From: an uncultured Eubacteriales bacterium
GTDB taxonomy: Bacteria > Bacillota > Clostridia > Oscillospirales > UBA644
Length of the DNA: 42,458 nt
Direction: 5' to 3'
Assembly: GCA_959604355.1 (NCBI GenBank)
Contig: CAUHAO010000015.1
Span: forward strand, 1 to 42,458
In this document: piece by piece, positions 1 through 7,933 of the stretch
How positions within the stretch are numbered: position 1 is the first letter of the stretch
Layout: every line of letters begins with the position of its first letter
Made by a program: the position numbers and the translations under genes
Notes under the pieces: generated by a model
The model's input: only the letters and a program-made list of their open reading frames with translations
Database searches by the model: none
Told to the model about the DNA's origin: nothing

Positions 1-43
1 GGACAGCGTCCGCGATTGCTGTGAAACAGGAATCTCTGCGTAT

Positions 44-72
44 ATTATACCATAAAAGGAAAGGTTTTGCAA
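44..72 (-). promoter_or_regulatory. Sigma-A-type promoter reading out of the window's left edge
   Basis: On the minus strand a TTGCAA -35 box (67-72) and a TATAAT -10 box (44-49) are separated by 17 bp. It points toward position 1, so it probably drives a gene left of the window. The terminator at 95-128 isolates it from the oxidoreductase gene behind it. Confidence 0.55.
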
Positions 73-94
73 GTCATAAAAGTAAAATTTTGCA

Positions 95-128
95 GAAAAA
101 GAGTGCCTGCACAATAAGCAGGCACTCT
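95..128 (-). terminator. Intrinsic terminator of the Gfo/Idh/MocA gene
   Basis: The arms AGAGTGCCTGC (100-110, plus strand) and its complement (118-128) pair perfectly over 11 bp. Read on the minus strand, the stem is followed by a run of T (the A-run at 96-100). It lies 22 bp past the stop codon of the oxidoreductase. Confidence 0.85.
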
Positions 129-149
129 GAAATTTCGTTTTATCGACGA

Positions 150-1211
150 TTACAGACGGACTTCTCTGCCGGTTTCCGCGGATTCGTAGATAGCTCTGAG
201 GATTTTTATCATGTCAACGCCCTGTTCGATCTTGAAGCAAGGCTCTGCGCCGTTGAGAACGACGTCAACATAGTTGTGAAGGTTGCCCGCGTGTTCGCCG
301 GGTTCTTTGTATGCGTCCTGATACGGAGGAATTTCTTCCATCATATCGCCCTTCTCGTCTTCGTGGATGAGTTTCAGGTGGCCGCCCTGCCAGATAGCGC
401 CGGCGTCGACGCCTCGGAGTTCGACGAAACGGACTTCTTTTTCAATATTGGATGCCCAGCTGAATTCGAGCTGCAGGCATGCGCCGTTATCGAATTTGAT
501 AAAGCCCATCGTAAGGTCGTCAACGTCGAATTTCGGGATAACGGTACCGCCGAATTCTCTGTAACGGCTTTCTTTGTGACCGTATACGGAGTAGGTGTTA
601 GCGCTTACGGAAACGGGATGCGGGTTGCCCATGAGCCAGATAGCAAGGTCGATCATATGTACGCCGAGGTCTATCAGCGCGCCGCCGCCTGCCTGGGATT
701 TATCTGCGAACCATTCGGAAGCGGGTTCGCCGTTCTGACGGATCCAACCGCAGCGTGCAGCGTAGATCTTGCCCATTTTGCCGTCTTCGATATACTTTTT
801 GAGCCAACGGGAGGAGTGGCTGAAACGGTTGTTTCTCATTACCATGAGCGTTTTGCCGCTTGCTTTTGCAGCCGCTTCCATCTTCTTGACTTCTTCGACA
901 TTTATAGCATCGGGTTTTTCGGTAAATACGTGTTTGCCTGCGTTGAGAGCCGCAACTGCGACGATGGAATGCAGATAGTTGGGGGTGCAGATGTCAACAG
1001 ATTCGACGTTGGGATCCGCGATGAGGTCGTTATAGTCCTGATATACTTTCGCATTCGTGAGGTTATATTCTTTTTTCATCTCCTCGGCGCGCTCTTTGAT
1101 GATATCGCAGACAGCAACGATTTCGACGTTGTCCATCTCCTGATAAGAGTCCATGTGCGCCCAGTGAGCGATGCTGCCGCATCCGACAATACCTATTCTG
1201 AGTTTACGCAT
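150..1211 (-). CDS. Gfo/Idh/MocA family NAD(P)-dependent oxidoreductase
   Basis: The 353-residue product has the layout of Gfo/Idh/MocA dehydrogenases, cytosolic enzymes that usually oxidise or reduce sugars, inositols or their derivatives with NAD(P). What is seen: an N-terminal Rossmann motif GIVGCGSIAHWAH (residues 7-19), the family EKP motif (FTEKP, about residues 95-99) that carries the conserved lysine, and DLGVHMIDLAIWLMG (about 181-195) with the family's catalytic-type histidine. Length is normal for the family. The ATG is preceded by AAGGAG at 9 nt. The gene is monocistronic, with its own promoter (1258-1286) and terminator (95-128). The substrate cannot be told from sequence, and the neighbours give no pathway. 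Confidence 0.93.
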   Translation of the reverse strand: MRKLRIGIVGCGSIAHWAHMDSYQEMDNVEIVAVCDIIKERAEEMKKEYNLTNAKVYQDYNDLIADPNVESVDICTPNYLHSIVAVAALNAGKHVFTEKPDAINVEEVKKMEAAAKASGKTLMVMRNNRFSHSSRWLKKYIEDGKMGKIYAARCGWIRQNGEPASEWFADKSQAGGGALIDLGVHMIDLAIWLMGNPHPVSVSANTYSVYGHKESRYREFGGTVIPKFDVDDLTMGFIKFDNGACLQLEFSWASNIEKEVRFVELRGVDAGAIWQGGHLKLIHEDEKGDMMEEIPPYQDAYKEPGEHAGNLHNYVDVVLNGAEPCFKIEQGVDMIKILRAIYESAETGREVRL

Positions 1212-1257
1212 AGCAATAATCTCCTTATATTTTCAATGGTTTGATTTTACTTTTTTA

Positions 1258-1286
1258 ATTGTAACATATATTTTTGTCAATGTCAA
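1258..1286 (-). promoter_or_regulatory. Promoter of the Gfo/Idh/MocA gene
   Basis: Minus-strand TTGACA (1281-1286), a 17-bp spacer and TACAAT (1258-1263), 46 bp upstream of the start codon. The -35 hexamer is directly duplicated (TTGACATTGACA), and only the upstream copy gives the 17-bp spacing. Confidence 0.7.
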
Positions 1287-1303
1287 TATCTTTGACCGAA
1301 AAG

Positions 1304-2044
1304 TCAGAAATTTTGTCTCTGTCTCATTATTTCAAAGCCGCATACCGCGCTCGCGGTGCTTGCTGAAAGTGCGTTTCGGAAGTCTCTGCCGTAAGGAATG
1401 AATACGTTGCTGTCTGCGAGGTCGAGAACAGCCCTGGAAAGCCCTCTCATTTCGCCGCCTATCGCCATTACAAGCGGCGATGTCAGATCAAGAGCGTAAA
1501 GAGGCTTCGCGTCACGGCGTTCCGCGCAGTATACCTTCAAGCCTGCCGATTTTGCCTCTTTCACCGCGTCGGCGATATTTTTCGCGGTAACTGTGGGGAT
1601 TTTTTCGCTTGCTCCGGCGGAAGCGCGGATGACGACGCCCGCCGTGTCAAGCCAGTTACGCTCGGGCACGATGAGTCCTGTCGCGCCTGCGGCGTATAGA
1701 GCCCGGACGGCGTCGCCGAAATTATACGGATCTTCGACGCCTTCAAGCAGCGCTATAAACGGTTTTTCTACTGCCAGCAGTTCCGACATTTCCGAATAAT
1801 TTCTTTCCCCCGCTACAGCAAGCACGCCGCCGTATTTTTTCGCGGAAGACATCATGTCGAGTTCTTCGCGCGACTTAATTTTTACGTCAACTCCGGCGCT
1901 TTCGGCAAGTTTTATCATATAACGGATGTTTTTATCCGTCTCTTTGCTTTTCTCGATGAAGAGACTGTGTATTTTCCGACGTCTGCCTTCGAGGGCCGCC
2001 TTGACCGATATCGCGCCTTCGAGCAGGATTTCCGTGTTCTCCAT
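1304..2044 (-). CDS. SpoU/TrmH family RNA 2'-O-ribose methyltransferase
   Basis: The 246-residue protein fits SAM-dependent SPOUT methyltransferases that methylate ribose 2'-OH groups in rRNA or tRNA. Residues about 5-75 form the SpoU substrate-binding domain. The catalytic domain shows motif 1 (EGVEDPYNFGDAVRALYAAG, with the conserved Asn and Arg), motif 2 (MAIGGEMRGLS) and motif 3 (IPYGRDFRNALSASTASAV), which form the trefoil-knot cofactor pocket. Motif 3 has NALSAS where many members have SLNVS, a mild deviation. The length is close to RlmB-like enzymes, but the target nucleotide cannot be assigned. The start is ATG with GAGG 8 nt upstream. It has its own promoter and no obvious operon partner. 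Confidence 0.92.
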   Translation of the reverse strand: MENTEILLEGAISVKAALEGRRRKIHSLFIEKSKETDKNIRYMIKLAESAGVDVKIKSREELDMMSSAKKYGGVLAVAGERNYSEMSELLAVEKPFIALLEGVEDPYNFGDAVRALYAAGATGLIVPERNWLDTAGVVIRASAGASEKIPTVTAKNIADAVKEAKSAGLKVYCAERRDAKPLYALDLTSPLVMAIGGEMRGLSRAVLDLADSNVFIPYGRDFRNALSASTASAVCGFEIMRQRQNF

Positions 2045-2087
2045 TGATCAACCTCGTTTTAACTGCTGAAATCATATTATGTTAATC

Positions 2088-2116
2088 ATTATAGCAAATT
2101 CGGAGTGATTTTGCAA
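2088..2116 (-). promoter_or_regulatory. Promoter of the SpoU methyltransferase gene
   Basis: Minus-strand TTGCAA (2111-2116), a 17-bp spacer and TATAAT (2088-2093), about 44 bp before the start codon. Confidence 0.7.
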
Positions 2117-2230
2117 GGGGTATAAAAAGAGTTTCTATCGGGCGTAATGTGGAGTGGGCTTGAACAAAACAGCAATAGTATCGGCAATCATCAAAAGGCG
2201 AGTATGCGCCAGAGTAAGCCGCAATGTGTA

Positions 2231-2271
2231 TGACAAAAAATAAGCGGACTTCGTTCTTTCGAAGTCCGCTT
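2231..2271 (-). terminator. Intrinsic terminator downstream of uridine phosphorylase
   Basis: A perfect 12-bp stem (AAGCGGACTTCG at 2242-2253 paired with 2260-2271) with a 6-nt loop. On the minus strand it is followed by TATTTTTT. It lies just past the udp stop codon and closes the PAP2-udp unit. Confidence 0.88.
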
Positions 2272-2282
2272 TTGAGTTAGCT

Positions 2283-3044
2283 TTATTTATTTTCGCGGTC
2301 TCTGAGGATAAGGGTGCGTATCGCCTCGACACCCGTGCGTATCGCGGCTGTCGTGTCGTGTACCTCGGGGTTTGACAAGCCCAGACGTGCGCGCTCCTGA
2401 TTCCATACGACGCTGAAAACGGCACCCGCGCGAGCTCGGAGCACGGATGACACCGTGAACAATGCCGCGCTTTCCATTTCGGAGGCGAGACAGCCCGCCC
2501 CTATCCACGCCTGCCATTTATTCATAAGCTCATATCCCACAGGCATACGTTCCGGATCATGCTGTCCGTAGAAAGAATCCTTGCTCTGGACAACGCCGGC
2601 ATGGCAGGTGTATTTCAGTTTTTTCGCGGAAGATACGAGCGCATTTGCCACTTCAAGATCCGATACCGCAGGAAATTCTATAGGGACATACTCTCTGCTT
2701 GTGCCTTCCATGCGGATAGAGCCCGTTGCAACGATGATATCTCCGCCTGTTATCTGCGGCTGCATGCCTCCGCATGTTCCGACGCGGATGAAGGTATTCA
2801 CGCCCGTGCGGAACAGCTCTTCCACGCCTATCGCGGTCGAAGGGCCGCCCATTCCGGTGGACATTACAAGGACTTTTTCGCCTTCGAGTTCCCCCACCCA
2901 TGTGGTGTATTCACGGTTTCGGTGAAGAAATTTCGGATCATTCAGATATTTCGCGATCGTTTCCACACGCCCGGGGTCACCCGGTAAAATCGCATATTTT
3001 GCGCCGTGTTCATCATTTAATCCGATATGATACATAGGTTCCAA
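2283..3044 (-). CDS. udp: Uridine phosphorylase
   Basis: The 253-residue product belongs to the PNP/UDP phosphorylase family, which splits uridine with phosphate into uracil and ribose-1-phosphate during pyrimidine salvage in the cytosol. Seen: PGDPGRV (residues 21-27) at the phosphate site, STGMGGPST (about 61-69), RVGTCGGMQ with the conserved phosphate-binding Arg, and SEMESAALF with the Glu-Met-Glu motif that binds the ribose. Length matches the family. The best start is a TTG placed 9-10 nt after AGGAGG; an in-frame ATG three codons later is the alternative. It begins 15 bp after the PAP2 gene, so the two are probably co-transcribed. It could act on related nucleosides, but the motifs favour uridine. 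Confidence 0.94.
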   Translation of the reverse strand: MEPMYHIGLNDEHGAKYAILPGDPGRVETIAKYLNDPKFLHRNREYTTWVGELEGEKVLVMSTGMGGPSTAIGVEELFRTGVNTFIRVGTCGGMQPQITGGDIIVATGSIRMEGTSREYVPIEFPAVSDLEVANALVSSAKKLKYTCHAGVVQSKDSFYGQHDPERMPVGYELMNKWQAWIGAGCLASEMESAALFTVSSVLRARAGAVFSVVWNQERARLGLSNPEVHDTTAAIRTGVEAIRTLILRDRENK

Positions 3045-3059
3045 AGAGCTCGACCTCCT

Positions 3060-3794
3060 TTATTCGGCAGAGTTTTCGGCTTTTCTTTTGAAAAGTTTGT
3101 TCCACAACTTGATCGGTTTATCGAATATGCGTCCCGCGTTGCATTTAGTGCAGATGATAAAAGCGAGGACGGCAATTACGATGCCGCTGATAACGTCGAT
3201 GAAATAATGTTGTTTGACGAACATGGTTGAGAGATATATCGCAACGGTGATAACAAGCGAGTATATTCTGAACCAGAGAGGAATCTCTTTTCTTCCGCAG
3301 ACTCCCAGATAAGAAACGGTGCTGTTGATGCAATGAAAGCTCGGGAAGAGGTTGTACGCCATTTTTCCGCCGTCCATTGAGTACCACAGGCGCATCAGCC
3401 AATAGAAAAAGCCGCTTTTTGACGTGTCGTAAAGACCTTCCGCGACCCTGTCCATATAGGACGGTGCGAAAATGAGAATGAGCGCGCCAAACAGACACGC
3501 GAAAAAGTATGCCGCAAGATAATTCTTGAAATGCTTTACATCACATTTTGAAACCGCCATGGGTGCCATTGCCCAGTACACATACGCCCAGACATACGGG
3601 AGAATGAATACGGGGATTATCGGTATGGCGTTGTCGATAATGTCGATTTTCGGCAGGAACGCAGAGACACCGACCGCCTGCGCTATTTCATTTGCGAGCA
3701 TGTATATCCCATGCTGTAAGGCCAGTGAGACAAGCCCGATAACGACTCCGTACAACTTTACGCGGTTTGCTTTCTTTTTGTTTATGTTGTGCAT
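3060..3794 (-). CDS. PAP2-superfamily integral membrane phosphatase
   Basis: A 244-residue protein with about six hydrophobic segments and the PAP2 signature split over two loops. FPSFHCINS (about residues 153-161) is the S-x-x-x-H block, and KQHYFIDVISG (about 199-209) is the H-Y-x-x-D block. Members remove phosphate from lipid phosphates, such as phosphatidate or undecaprenyl pyrophosphate, at the outer face of the membrane, or transfer head groups as in inositol-phosphorylceramide synthases. The upstream basic motif is not clear, so the exact substrate is open. The basic C-terminal tail is cytoplasmic-like. It is first in a two-gene unit with udp, with its own promoter at 3825-3853. The ribosome binding site is weak (AAG about 6 nt upstream). 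Confidence 0.87.
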   Translation of the reverse strand: MHNINKKKANRVKLYGVVIGLVSLALQHGIYMLANEIAQAVGVSAFLPKIDIIDNAIPIIPVFILPYVWAYVYWAMAPMAVSKCDVKHFKNYLAAYFFACLFGALILIFAPSYMDRVAEGLYDTSKSGFFYWLMRLWYSMDGGKMAYNLFPSFHCINSTVSYLGVCGRKEIPLWFRIYSLVITVAIYLSTMFVKQHYFIDVISGIVIAVLAFIICTKCNAGRIFDKPIKLWNKLFKRKAENSAE

Positions 3795-3824
3795 ACTTTA
3801 GCTTCCCATTCATTTTCTGTCAAC

Positions 3825-3853
3825 AGTATAGCACAAAATGTTCCGTTTGTAAA
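3825..3853 (-). promoter_or_regulatory. Promoter of the PAP2-udp unit
   Basis: Minus-strand TTTACA (3848-3853), a 17-bp spacer and TATACT (3825-3830), about 31 bp before the PAP2 start codon. Confidence 0.65.
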
Positions 3854-3898
3854 GAGGCGGGAAAAAGGCACGAGAGCCGAGCGGTAAAGTAATTTGAT

Positions 3899-3931
3899 AA
3901 AAAAAACTGTTTTAGGTGCTGTAACAGTTTT
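3899..3931 (-). terminator. Intrinsic terminator of the oxidative-stress cluster
   Basis: The arms AAAACTGTT (3903-3911) and AACAGTTTT (3923-3931) form a stem that, on the minus strand, runs into eight T residues. It is the first clear terminator after desulfoferrodoxin and would end the rubrerythrin-to-desulfoferrodoxin transcripts. Apart from this and the hairpin at 4012-4044, the stretch 3932-4163 holds nothing recognisable. Confidence 0.75.
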
Positions 3932-4011
3932 GTATTACGAAAATTCGCCGTTTCGACGAGCGTTTTATGCTTCGGTGCTAAGTGCGGACTGCGGCGGATA
4001 AAAATATGGCA

Positions 4012-4044
4012 ATGCGTGCAGGATCCGGAGACCTCTGCACGCAT
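4012..4044 (-). other. Strong hairpin between desulfoferrodoxin and its terminator
   Basis: A perfect 9-bp inverted repeat (ATGCGTGCA, 4012-4020, with 4036-4044) and a 15-nt loop. On the minus strand a short T-run follows only after 10 nt, so it may be a 3'-end stabiliser or a second, weaker terminator. Confidence 0.45.
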
Positions 4045-4163
4045 GTTTGTTTGTAATACAACCGTTTGCTTTCCCGTTTGTTTCGGCTGCGAGCATAAAA
4101 CGCCGTAAGAGAGTGAAAACAAAACCGCTATGCCCACGGCGTTTTCCTTTTGAGAATTAAAAG

Positions 4164-4538
4164 CTAAGCTTTCCAAAGGCCGTGAAGGTTGCAGTAAGCG
4201 TATATCGCCTCAACTTCATCTTCCTCGCAGATAGCGAAGCAGACTTTCGGCTCATCGCCGGGTTTGAGTGCTTTTCTCTGATTACCGAACTTAGTCTGAA
4301 GAAATACCCACTCAATATTGTGCTCTTCGGTCATAGGATGTGCCGCTGCTCCGACGGTGACAAGCACCTTATTCCCTTTTGCTTCAAATACCGGAACATG
4401 CTTCTCCATGGAAGCATCTGTCGTGCCCGGAACCATTTTCTTCATAGGTTCTCCGCAGCAAGAAATCGGAGCGCCGGTCTTTTTGACAGCAGCAACAATT
4501 TGTCCGCAATGGGAACATCTATAAAATATCAATTCCAT
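4164..4538 (-). CDS. dfx: Desulfoferrodoxin (superoxide reductase)
   Basis: The 124-residue protein reduces superoxide to peroxide without making oxygen, as in many strict anaerobes. It has both iron centres of desulfoferrodoxin. The N-terminal desulforedoxin-like site has Cys8, Cys11, Cys27 and Cys28. The catalytic centre ligands are His47, His67, His73, Cys116 and His119 (CNLHG at the end). The Glu45-Lys46 pair before His47 matches the residues that guide superoxide and protonate the intermediate. Length is exactly as expected. The start has GGGGAA 7 nt upstream. It lies 51 bp after the NimA-like gene. Electrons could come from the rubredoxin domains encoded upstream (inference). Confidence 0.97.
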   Translation of the reverse strand: MELIFYRCSHCGQIVAAVKKTGAPISCCGEPMKKMVPGTTDASMEKHVPVFEAKGNKVLVTVGAAAHPMTEEHNIEWVFLQTKFGNQRKALKPGDEPKVCFAICEEDEVEAIYAYCNLHGLWKA

Positions 4539-4589
4539 TATTGATTCCCCTGTTTGCTGGATTAACTGAGTAATTGTTTTATTTGCATA

Positions 4590-5057
4590 TTATAGATTAT
4601 GTTTTCCGCTGACCTCATCCAGTACAACTCTGAAAACTTCAACACGGGGAAGACCGTTGCAGCTTGTGACCGGAAATCCCGATTCCTTGTAATGGGCTAG
4701 CATACATTTCAGCGCATCGACCTTATCCTTTTGCTCAGTCAGTCTTTCGGCGATCCCGGTTCCGATTACACTTTCATAAACAGCGGTTATATCGCCGTTC
4801 TCGCGCTTGGCTACCTTATAGTACAGATCGGCTTCGACACAGATATGCGGATCCCTGTTCAGAATCTCCCACTTTCTTCCCGCTCCGGCGGAATGGAAGT
4901 ATATTATAATTCTTCCATCCGTCAGTTCACACCCGAACGTCATCGGTATCACATACGGACAGTCTCCGCCGTTCATACCGATGCGGATCGTATCACATCT
5001 CTGCAGAATATCGAAGATGTCCTCAATGTTTATGACTTCACGCTCGTCCCGTCTCAT
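4590..5057 (-). CDS. NimA-like FMN-binding protein (pyridoxamine 5'-phosphate oxidase fold)
   Basis: The 155 residues match the split-barrel flavin-binding family that includes NimA-type nitroimidazole reductases. Seen: the start MRRDEREV, CDTIRIGMNGGDCPYVIPM (family pattern of strand, small residue and P-Y-V-P), and YFHSAGAGRKWEIL, which corresponds to the FMN phosphate-binding H-x-A-x-x-G-x-K segment. The usual role is flavin-dependent reduction in the cytosol; the natural substrate is unknown for most members. It starts 12 bp after the flavodiiron gene with GGAGG 6 nt upstream, so it is very likely co-transcribed with it. Membership of an oxygen-defence operon suggests a redox role, but nitro-drug reduction cannot be claimed from sequence. 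Confidence 0.88.
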   Translation of the reverse strand: MRRDEREVINIEDIFDILQRCDTIRIGMNGGDCPYVIPMTFGCELTDGRIIIYFHSAGAGRKWEILNRDPHICVEADLYYKVAKRENGDITAVYESVIGTGIAERLTEQKDKVDALKCMLAHYKESGFPVTSCNGLPRVEVFRVVLDEVSGKHNL

Positions 5058-5069
5058 AATCAGCCTCCG

Positions 5070-6860
5070 TCATGCAATCGGCTCAAAATCAGCAGCCCCG
5101 TGCTTGCAAAGCGGGCAGATAAAGTCATCCGGAAGCGTTTCACCTTCGTAAACATATCCGCAGACTTTGCAGACGTAGCCTTTCTTTCCTTCCGTTGCAG
5201 GTTTCGGCTTGACATTGTTCTGATAATAGGTATATGTCATAGTTTCTTTATCCGATAAAACCCGAGCTTCTGTCACGGAGCAAATGAACATCCCGTGCGT
5301 ATCCAAATCAATATACTGTTCAACTTTCAGAGACATAAACGCATTTATGTATTTCTGGAGGAAAACAAGTCCGTTATCGGAACGGAGCTGCTGTTCAGTC
5401 CCGAATTTGTCAACAGTCCTTCCGCTCTGAAAACCGAATGTTTCAAAGATTTTAAAAGGAGCATCCACGGACAGGCAGTTTATGTTCATAATTCCGGTCT
5501 GCTTAATCACATGATGGGAATAATTTTGTTTGTTAATACAGACAGCTACGCGATTTGGCGTGTTTGTAACCTGAGTTACGGTGTTTACGATAAGCCCGTT
5601 ATCCTTTTTACCGTCATTCGACGTTACAACATATAGGCCGTAACCGATGTTAAACAGCGCGGTCATGTCATTTTTGTTAGCGGTATCACCGGACTGAGCC
5701 AGATAGTCCATGCAAAGTTCATCTGCAAGTGCGTCAATCTGAGCCATGCTTTCATCGTTGAGCGCTGACATTATCTTTACGTTATTTTCGGTATAAGTAA
5801 TATTCTTGCAGCCCTCAAGCATCCTCTTCATTACTTTAATTGCCTGGGGAGCCCATGATCCGTTTTCAATCATGCCGATCGTTTTATTCCTCATTCCCCG
5901 TTCCGCCAGATGCAGAATGAAATCTCTCATAAACGGGAAAATATCGGCATTATATGTGGTTGTAGCAAGGACAAGCCTTCCGTAGCGGAAAGCATCTTCT
6001 ACTGCCTCGGCCATGTCCATTCGTGCCAAATCGTTTACAACGACCTTAGGGCACCCTTTTGATTTAAGCTTTTCGGCAAGGATATCCACAGCCTTTTTTG
6101 TGTTCCCGTAAACGGAGGTGTAAGCGATTACGATTCCTTCGCTTTCCGTTCTGTAAGAAGACCAGGTATCATAAAGATCCATATAATAACCCAGGTTTTC
6201 TTTAAGTACGGGACCGTGAAGCGGACATATCGTTTGAATATCCAAAGCCGCGGCTTTTTTCAGCAGGGCCTGAACCTGAGCGCCGTATTTCCCGACTATA
6301 CCGAAATAATATCTTCTGGCTTCACAAGCCCATTCTTGTTCAACATCCAGCGCGCCGAATTTGCCGAAGCCGTCAGCTGAGAACAGAACCTTATCGGTAC
6401 TGTCGTAAGTAACGATTACTTCAGGCCAGTGAACCATCGGTGCCGTAACAAAATTCAGCACATGCTTTCCGAGAGACAGCGTACTGCCTTCTCCGACAAC
6501 GAGCCTTCTGTCCTCAAATGCGTTGCCGTAGAAATTCTTCATCATTTTGAAGGCCTTGTCAGATGATACGACAACGGCATCGGGATAGGTTTTCAGAAAA
6601 TTGACGATATTTGCGGAATGATCCGGCTCCATATGCTGAATCACGAGATAATCGGGTTGCCGTCCGGCAAGTACCTTTTCAATATTATCCAGCCATTCAT
6701 GCGTAAAGTTACGGTCAACCGTATCCATGACCGCTATTTTCTCATCCGTTATAAGATAAGAGTTGTATGCCATTCCGTTCGGGACAACATACTGTCCTTC
6801 AAACAGGTCAATCTTGTGATCGTTTACACCGACGTAATTGATATCGTTAGTAATTTTCAT
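5070..6860 (-). CDS. Flavodiiron protein fused to flavin reductase and rubredoxin
   Basis: A 596-residue oxygen and/or nitric oxide reductase carrying its own electron chain. Residues 1-235 are the metallo-beta-lactamase-like diiron core with ligands His76, Glu78, Asp80, His81, His144, Asp163 and His215 (QHMEPDH; VHWPEV; SADGFG; PLHGP). About 240-385 is a flavodoxin domain with FMN loop TSVYGNTKKA. About 395-545 is a flavin-reductase-like split barrel (TALFNIGYGLYVVTS). About 560-596 is a rubredoxin with two Cys pairs (CKVCGYVY and CPLC). Known family logic is rubredoxin or flavin reductase to FMN to diiron to O2 (to water) or NO. AGAAAGGAAA precedes the ATG. It is the second gene of the stress cluster, 161 bp after rubrerythrin. 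Confidence 0.96.
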   Translation of the reverse strand: MKITNDINYVGVNDHKIDLFEGQYVVPNGMAYNSYLITDEKIAVMDTVDRNFTHEWLDNIEKVLAGRQPDYLVIQHMEPDHSANIVNFLKTYPDAVVVSSDKAFKMMKNFYGNAFEDRRLVVGEGSTLSLGKHVLNFVTAPMVHWPEVIVTYDSTDKVLFSADGFGKFGALDVEQEWACEARRYYFGIVGKYGAQVQALLKKAAALDIQTICPLHGPVLKENLGYYMDLYDTWSSYRTESEGIVIAYTSVYGNTKKAVDILAEKLKSKGCPKVVVNDLARMDMAEAVEDAFRYGRLVLATTTYNADIFPFMRDFILHLAERGMRNKTIGMIENGSWAPQAIKVMKRMLEGCKNITYTENNVKIMSALNDESMAQIDALADELCMDYLAQSGDTANKNDMTALFNIGYGLYVVTSNDGKKDNGLIVNTVTQVTNTPNRVAVCINKQNYSHHVIKQTGIMNINCLSVDAPFKIFETFGFQSGRTVDKFGTEQQLRSDNGLVFLQKYINAFMSLKVEQYIDLDTHGMFICSVTEARVLSDKETMTYTYYQNNVKPKPATEGKKGYVCKVCGYVYEGETLPDDFICPLCKHGAADFEPIA

Positions 6861-7021
6861 ATAATTTCCTTTCTGATTGTAGTGAAAAGAGTTGGTTTCT
6901 CATCCATGCCCGTCGAGGCGAATACTCGAAACCTATGTTTTATTGACGACAGATGCGGTTTATCCGAAGCGGAAACGGTTTCGGAATGCTGTATTTGCGT
7001 TCCCGCTTATTTTTTAATTGA

Positions 7022-7678
7022 TCAGTAATTGTCGCCGCTGTTCTCAAAGTATGACTGCGGATGATCACAGACCGGGCAGATCTCGGGGGCCTTTTCGCCG
7101 ACTGCTATATGCCCGCAGTTACGGCACTCCCAAACCTTGACCTCACTCCGGGCGAATACCTGAGCCAGCTCAACATTTCTGAGAAGAGCGCGGTATCTTT
7201 CCTCATGATGCTTTTCAACGGCTGCAACAAGTCTGAACTTCTTTGCGAGTTCGGTGAAGCCCTCTTCCTCTGCAGTCTTCGCAAAGCCCTCATACATATC
7301 GGTCCATTCGTAGTTTTCACCGTCAGCGGCAGCCTTCAGGTTTTCAGCGGTATCGCCGATACCGTTCAGTTCCTTGAACCAGAGTTTGGCGTGCTCTTTT
7401 TCATTGTCGGCGGTTTTCTGAAAGAGAGCGGCAATCTGTTCAAATCCTTCCTTTTTCGCTTTGGATGCGAAATAGGTGTATTTATTCCTTGCCTGAGATT
7501 CACCCGCAAAGGCAGCCTCAAGGTTCTTTTCGGTCTTTGTGCCGGCATAAGGATTTGCTTTCTTCTCTCCCGAAAGCCGGAGCTTATCGCCTTTTGCTTT
7601 GCAAATCGGACATACCGGTTCAGCGCCGTCTCCGACCTCGAACACCTTTCCGCATACTGAACATTTGTAAGTTCCCAT
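7022..7678 (-). CDS. rbr: Rubrerythrin with rubredoxin domains at both ends
   Basis: A 218-residue diiron peroxidase that reduces hydrogen peroxide in the cytosol of anaerobes. Three parts are visible. The N-terminal rubredoxin-like domain has Cys6, Cys9, Cys23 and Cys26. The ferritin-like four-helix domain (about 45-175) has the glutamate/histidine ligand motifs AGESQARN, NEKEHAK and EKHHEERY. The C-terminal rubredoxin has Cys185, Cys188, Cys201 and Cys204 (CPVCDHPQSYF). Classical rubrerythrin has only the C-terminal rubredoxin and the reverse type only the N-terminal one, so the double arrangement is less common. AGAGGT lies 6 nt before the ATG. It is the first intact gene after the decayed PerR reading frame and probably shares its promoter. 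Confidence 0.96.
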   Translation of the reverse strand: MGTYKCSVCGKVFEVGDGAEPVCPICKAKGDKLRLSGEKKANPYAGTKTEKNLEAAFAGESQARNKYTYFASKAKKEGFEQIAALFQKTADNEKEHAKLWFKELNGIGDTAENLKAAADGENYEWTDMYEGFAKTAEEEGFTELAKKFRLVAAVEKHHEERYRALLRNVELAQVFARSEVKVWECRNCGHIAVGEKAPEICPVCDHPQSYFENSGDNY

Positions 7679-7760
7679 TTTTTACCTCTTGTCTATGATA
7701 TTTTTATGGTTAATAGATTCAGCTCGAATTATTTTTTAATACAAAACTACGTATCAATTA

Positions 7761-7922
7761 TTAATCAAGTATATTTCGGATGACGCACGAATTATATTCG
7801 GAATATACTTTTTGAATTTCATCTGCCGCGGCATGATTCTTTAAGGTTCTGACTGCTTCAAGTAGCGGTTCTTTTTGAATGGTATTTCGTATCTCTATTA
7901 AACTCTCCTTAATAGGAGTCAT
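7761..7922 (-). pseudogene. Remnant of a PerR/Fur-family regulator (N-terminal winged helix only)
   Basis: A 53-codon reading frame on the minus strand. Its translation follows the Fur/PerR DNA-binding domain: LLEAVRTLKNHAAADEI matches the helix-2/helix-3 pattern (leucine-rich helix, then HxTADEIY), and CVIRN matches the recognition-helix motif TVYRN. About ten residues are missing before that motif. The wing, the dimerisation domain and all metal ligands are absent. Family knowledge: intact PerR is about 140 residues and represses rubrerythrin-type genes until peroxide oxidises its histidines. Here it sits directly upstream of rubrerythrin behind a consensus promoter. The predicted transcription start is only a few bases before the ATG and there is no ribosome binding site. 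Assignment rests on pattern recognition. Confidence 0.6.
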
Positions 7923-7933
7923 TCTCAATTGGA

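Noticed and set aside
21..1244. A 407-codon open frame opposite the Gfo/Idh/MocA gene.
   Set aside because: It spans the real gene, its promoter and its terminator, has no recognisable domain and is Phe/Cys-rich as antisense frames are.
3820..4176. A 118-codon minus-strand frame downstream of desulfoferrodoxin.
   Set aside because: It runs through a hairpin and a terminator, overlaps the PAP2 promoter and shows no protein-like pattern.
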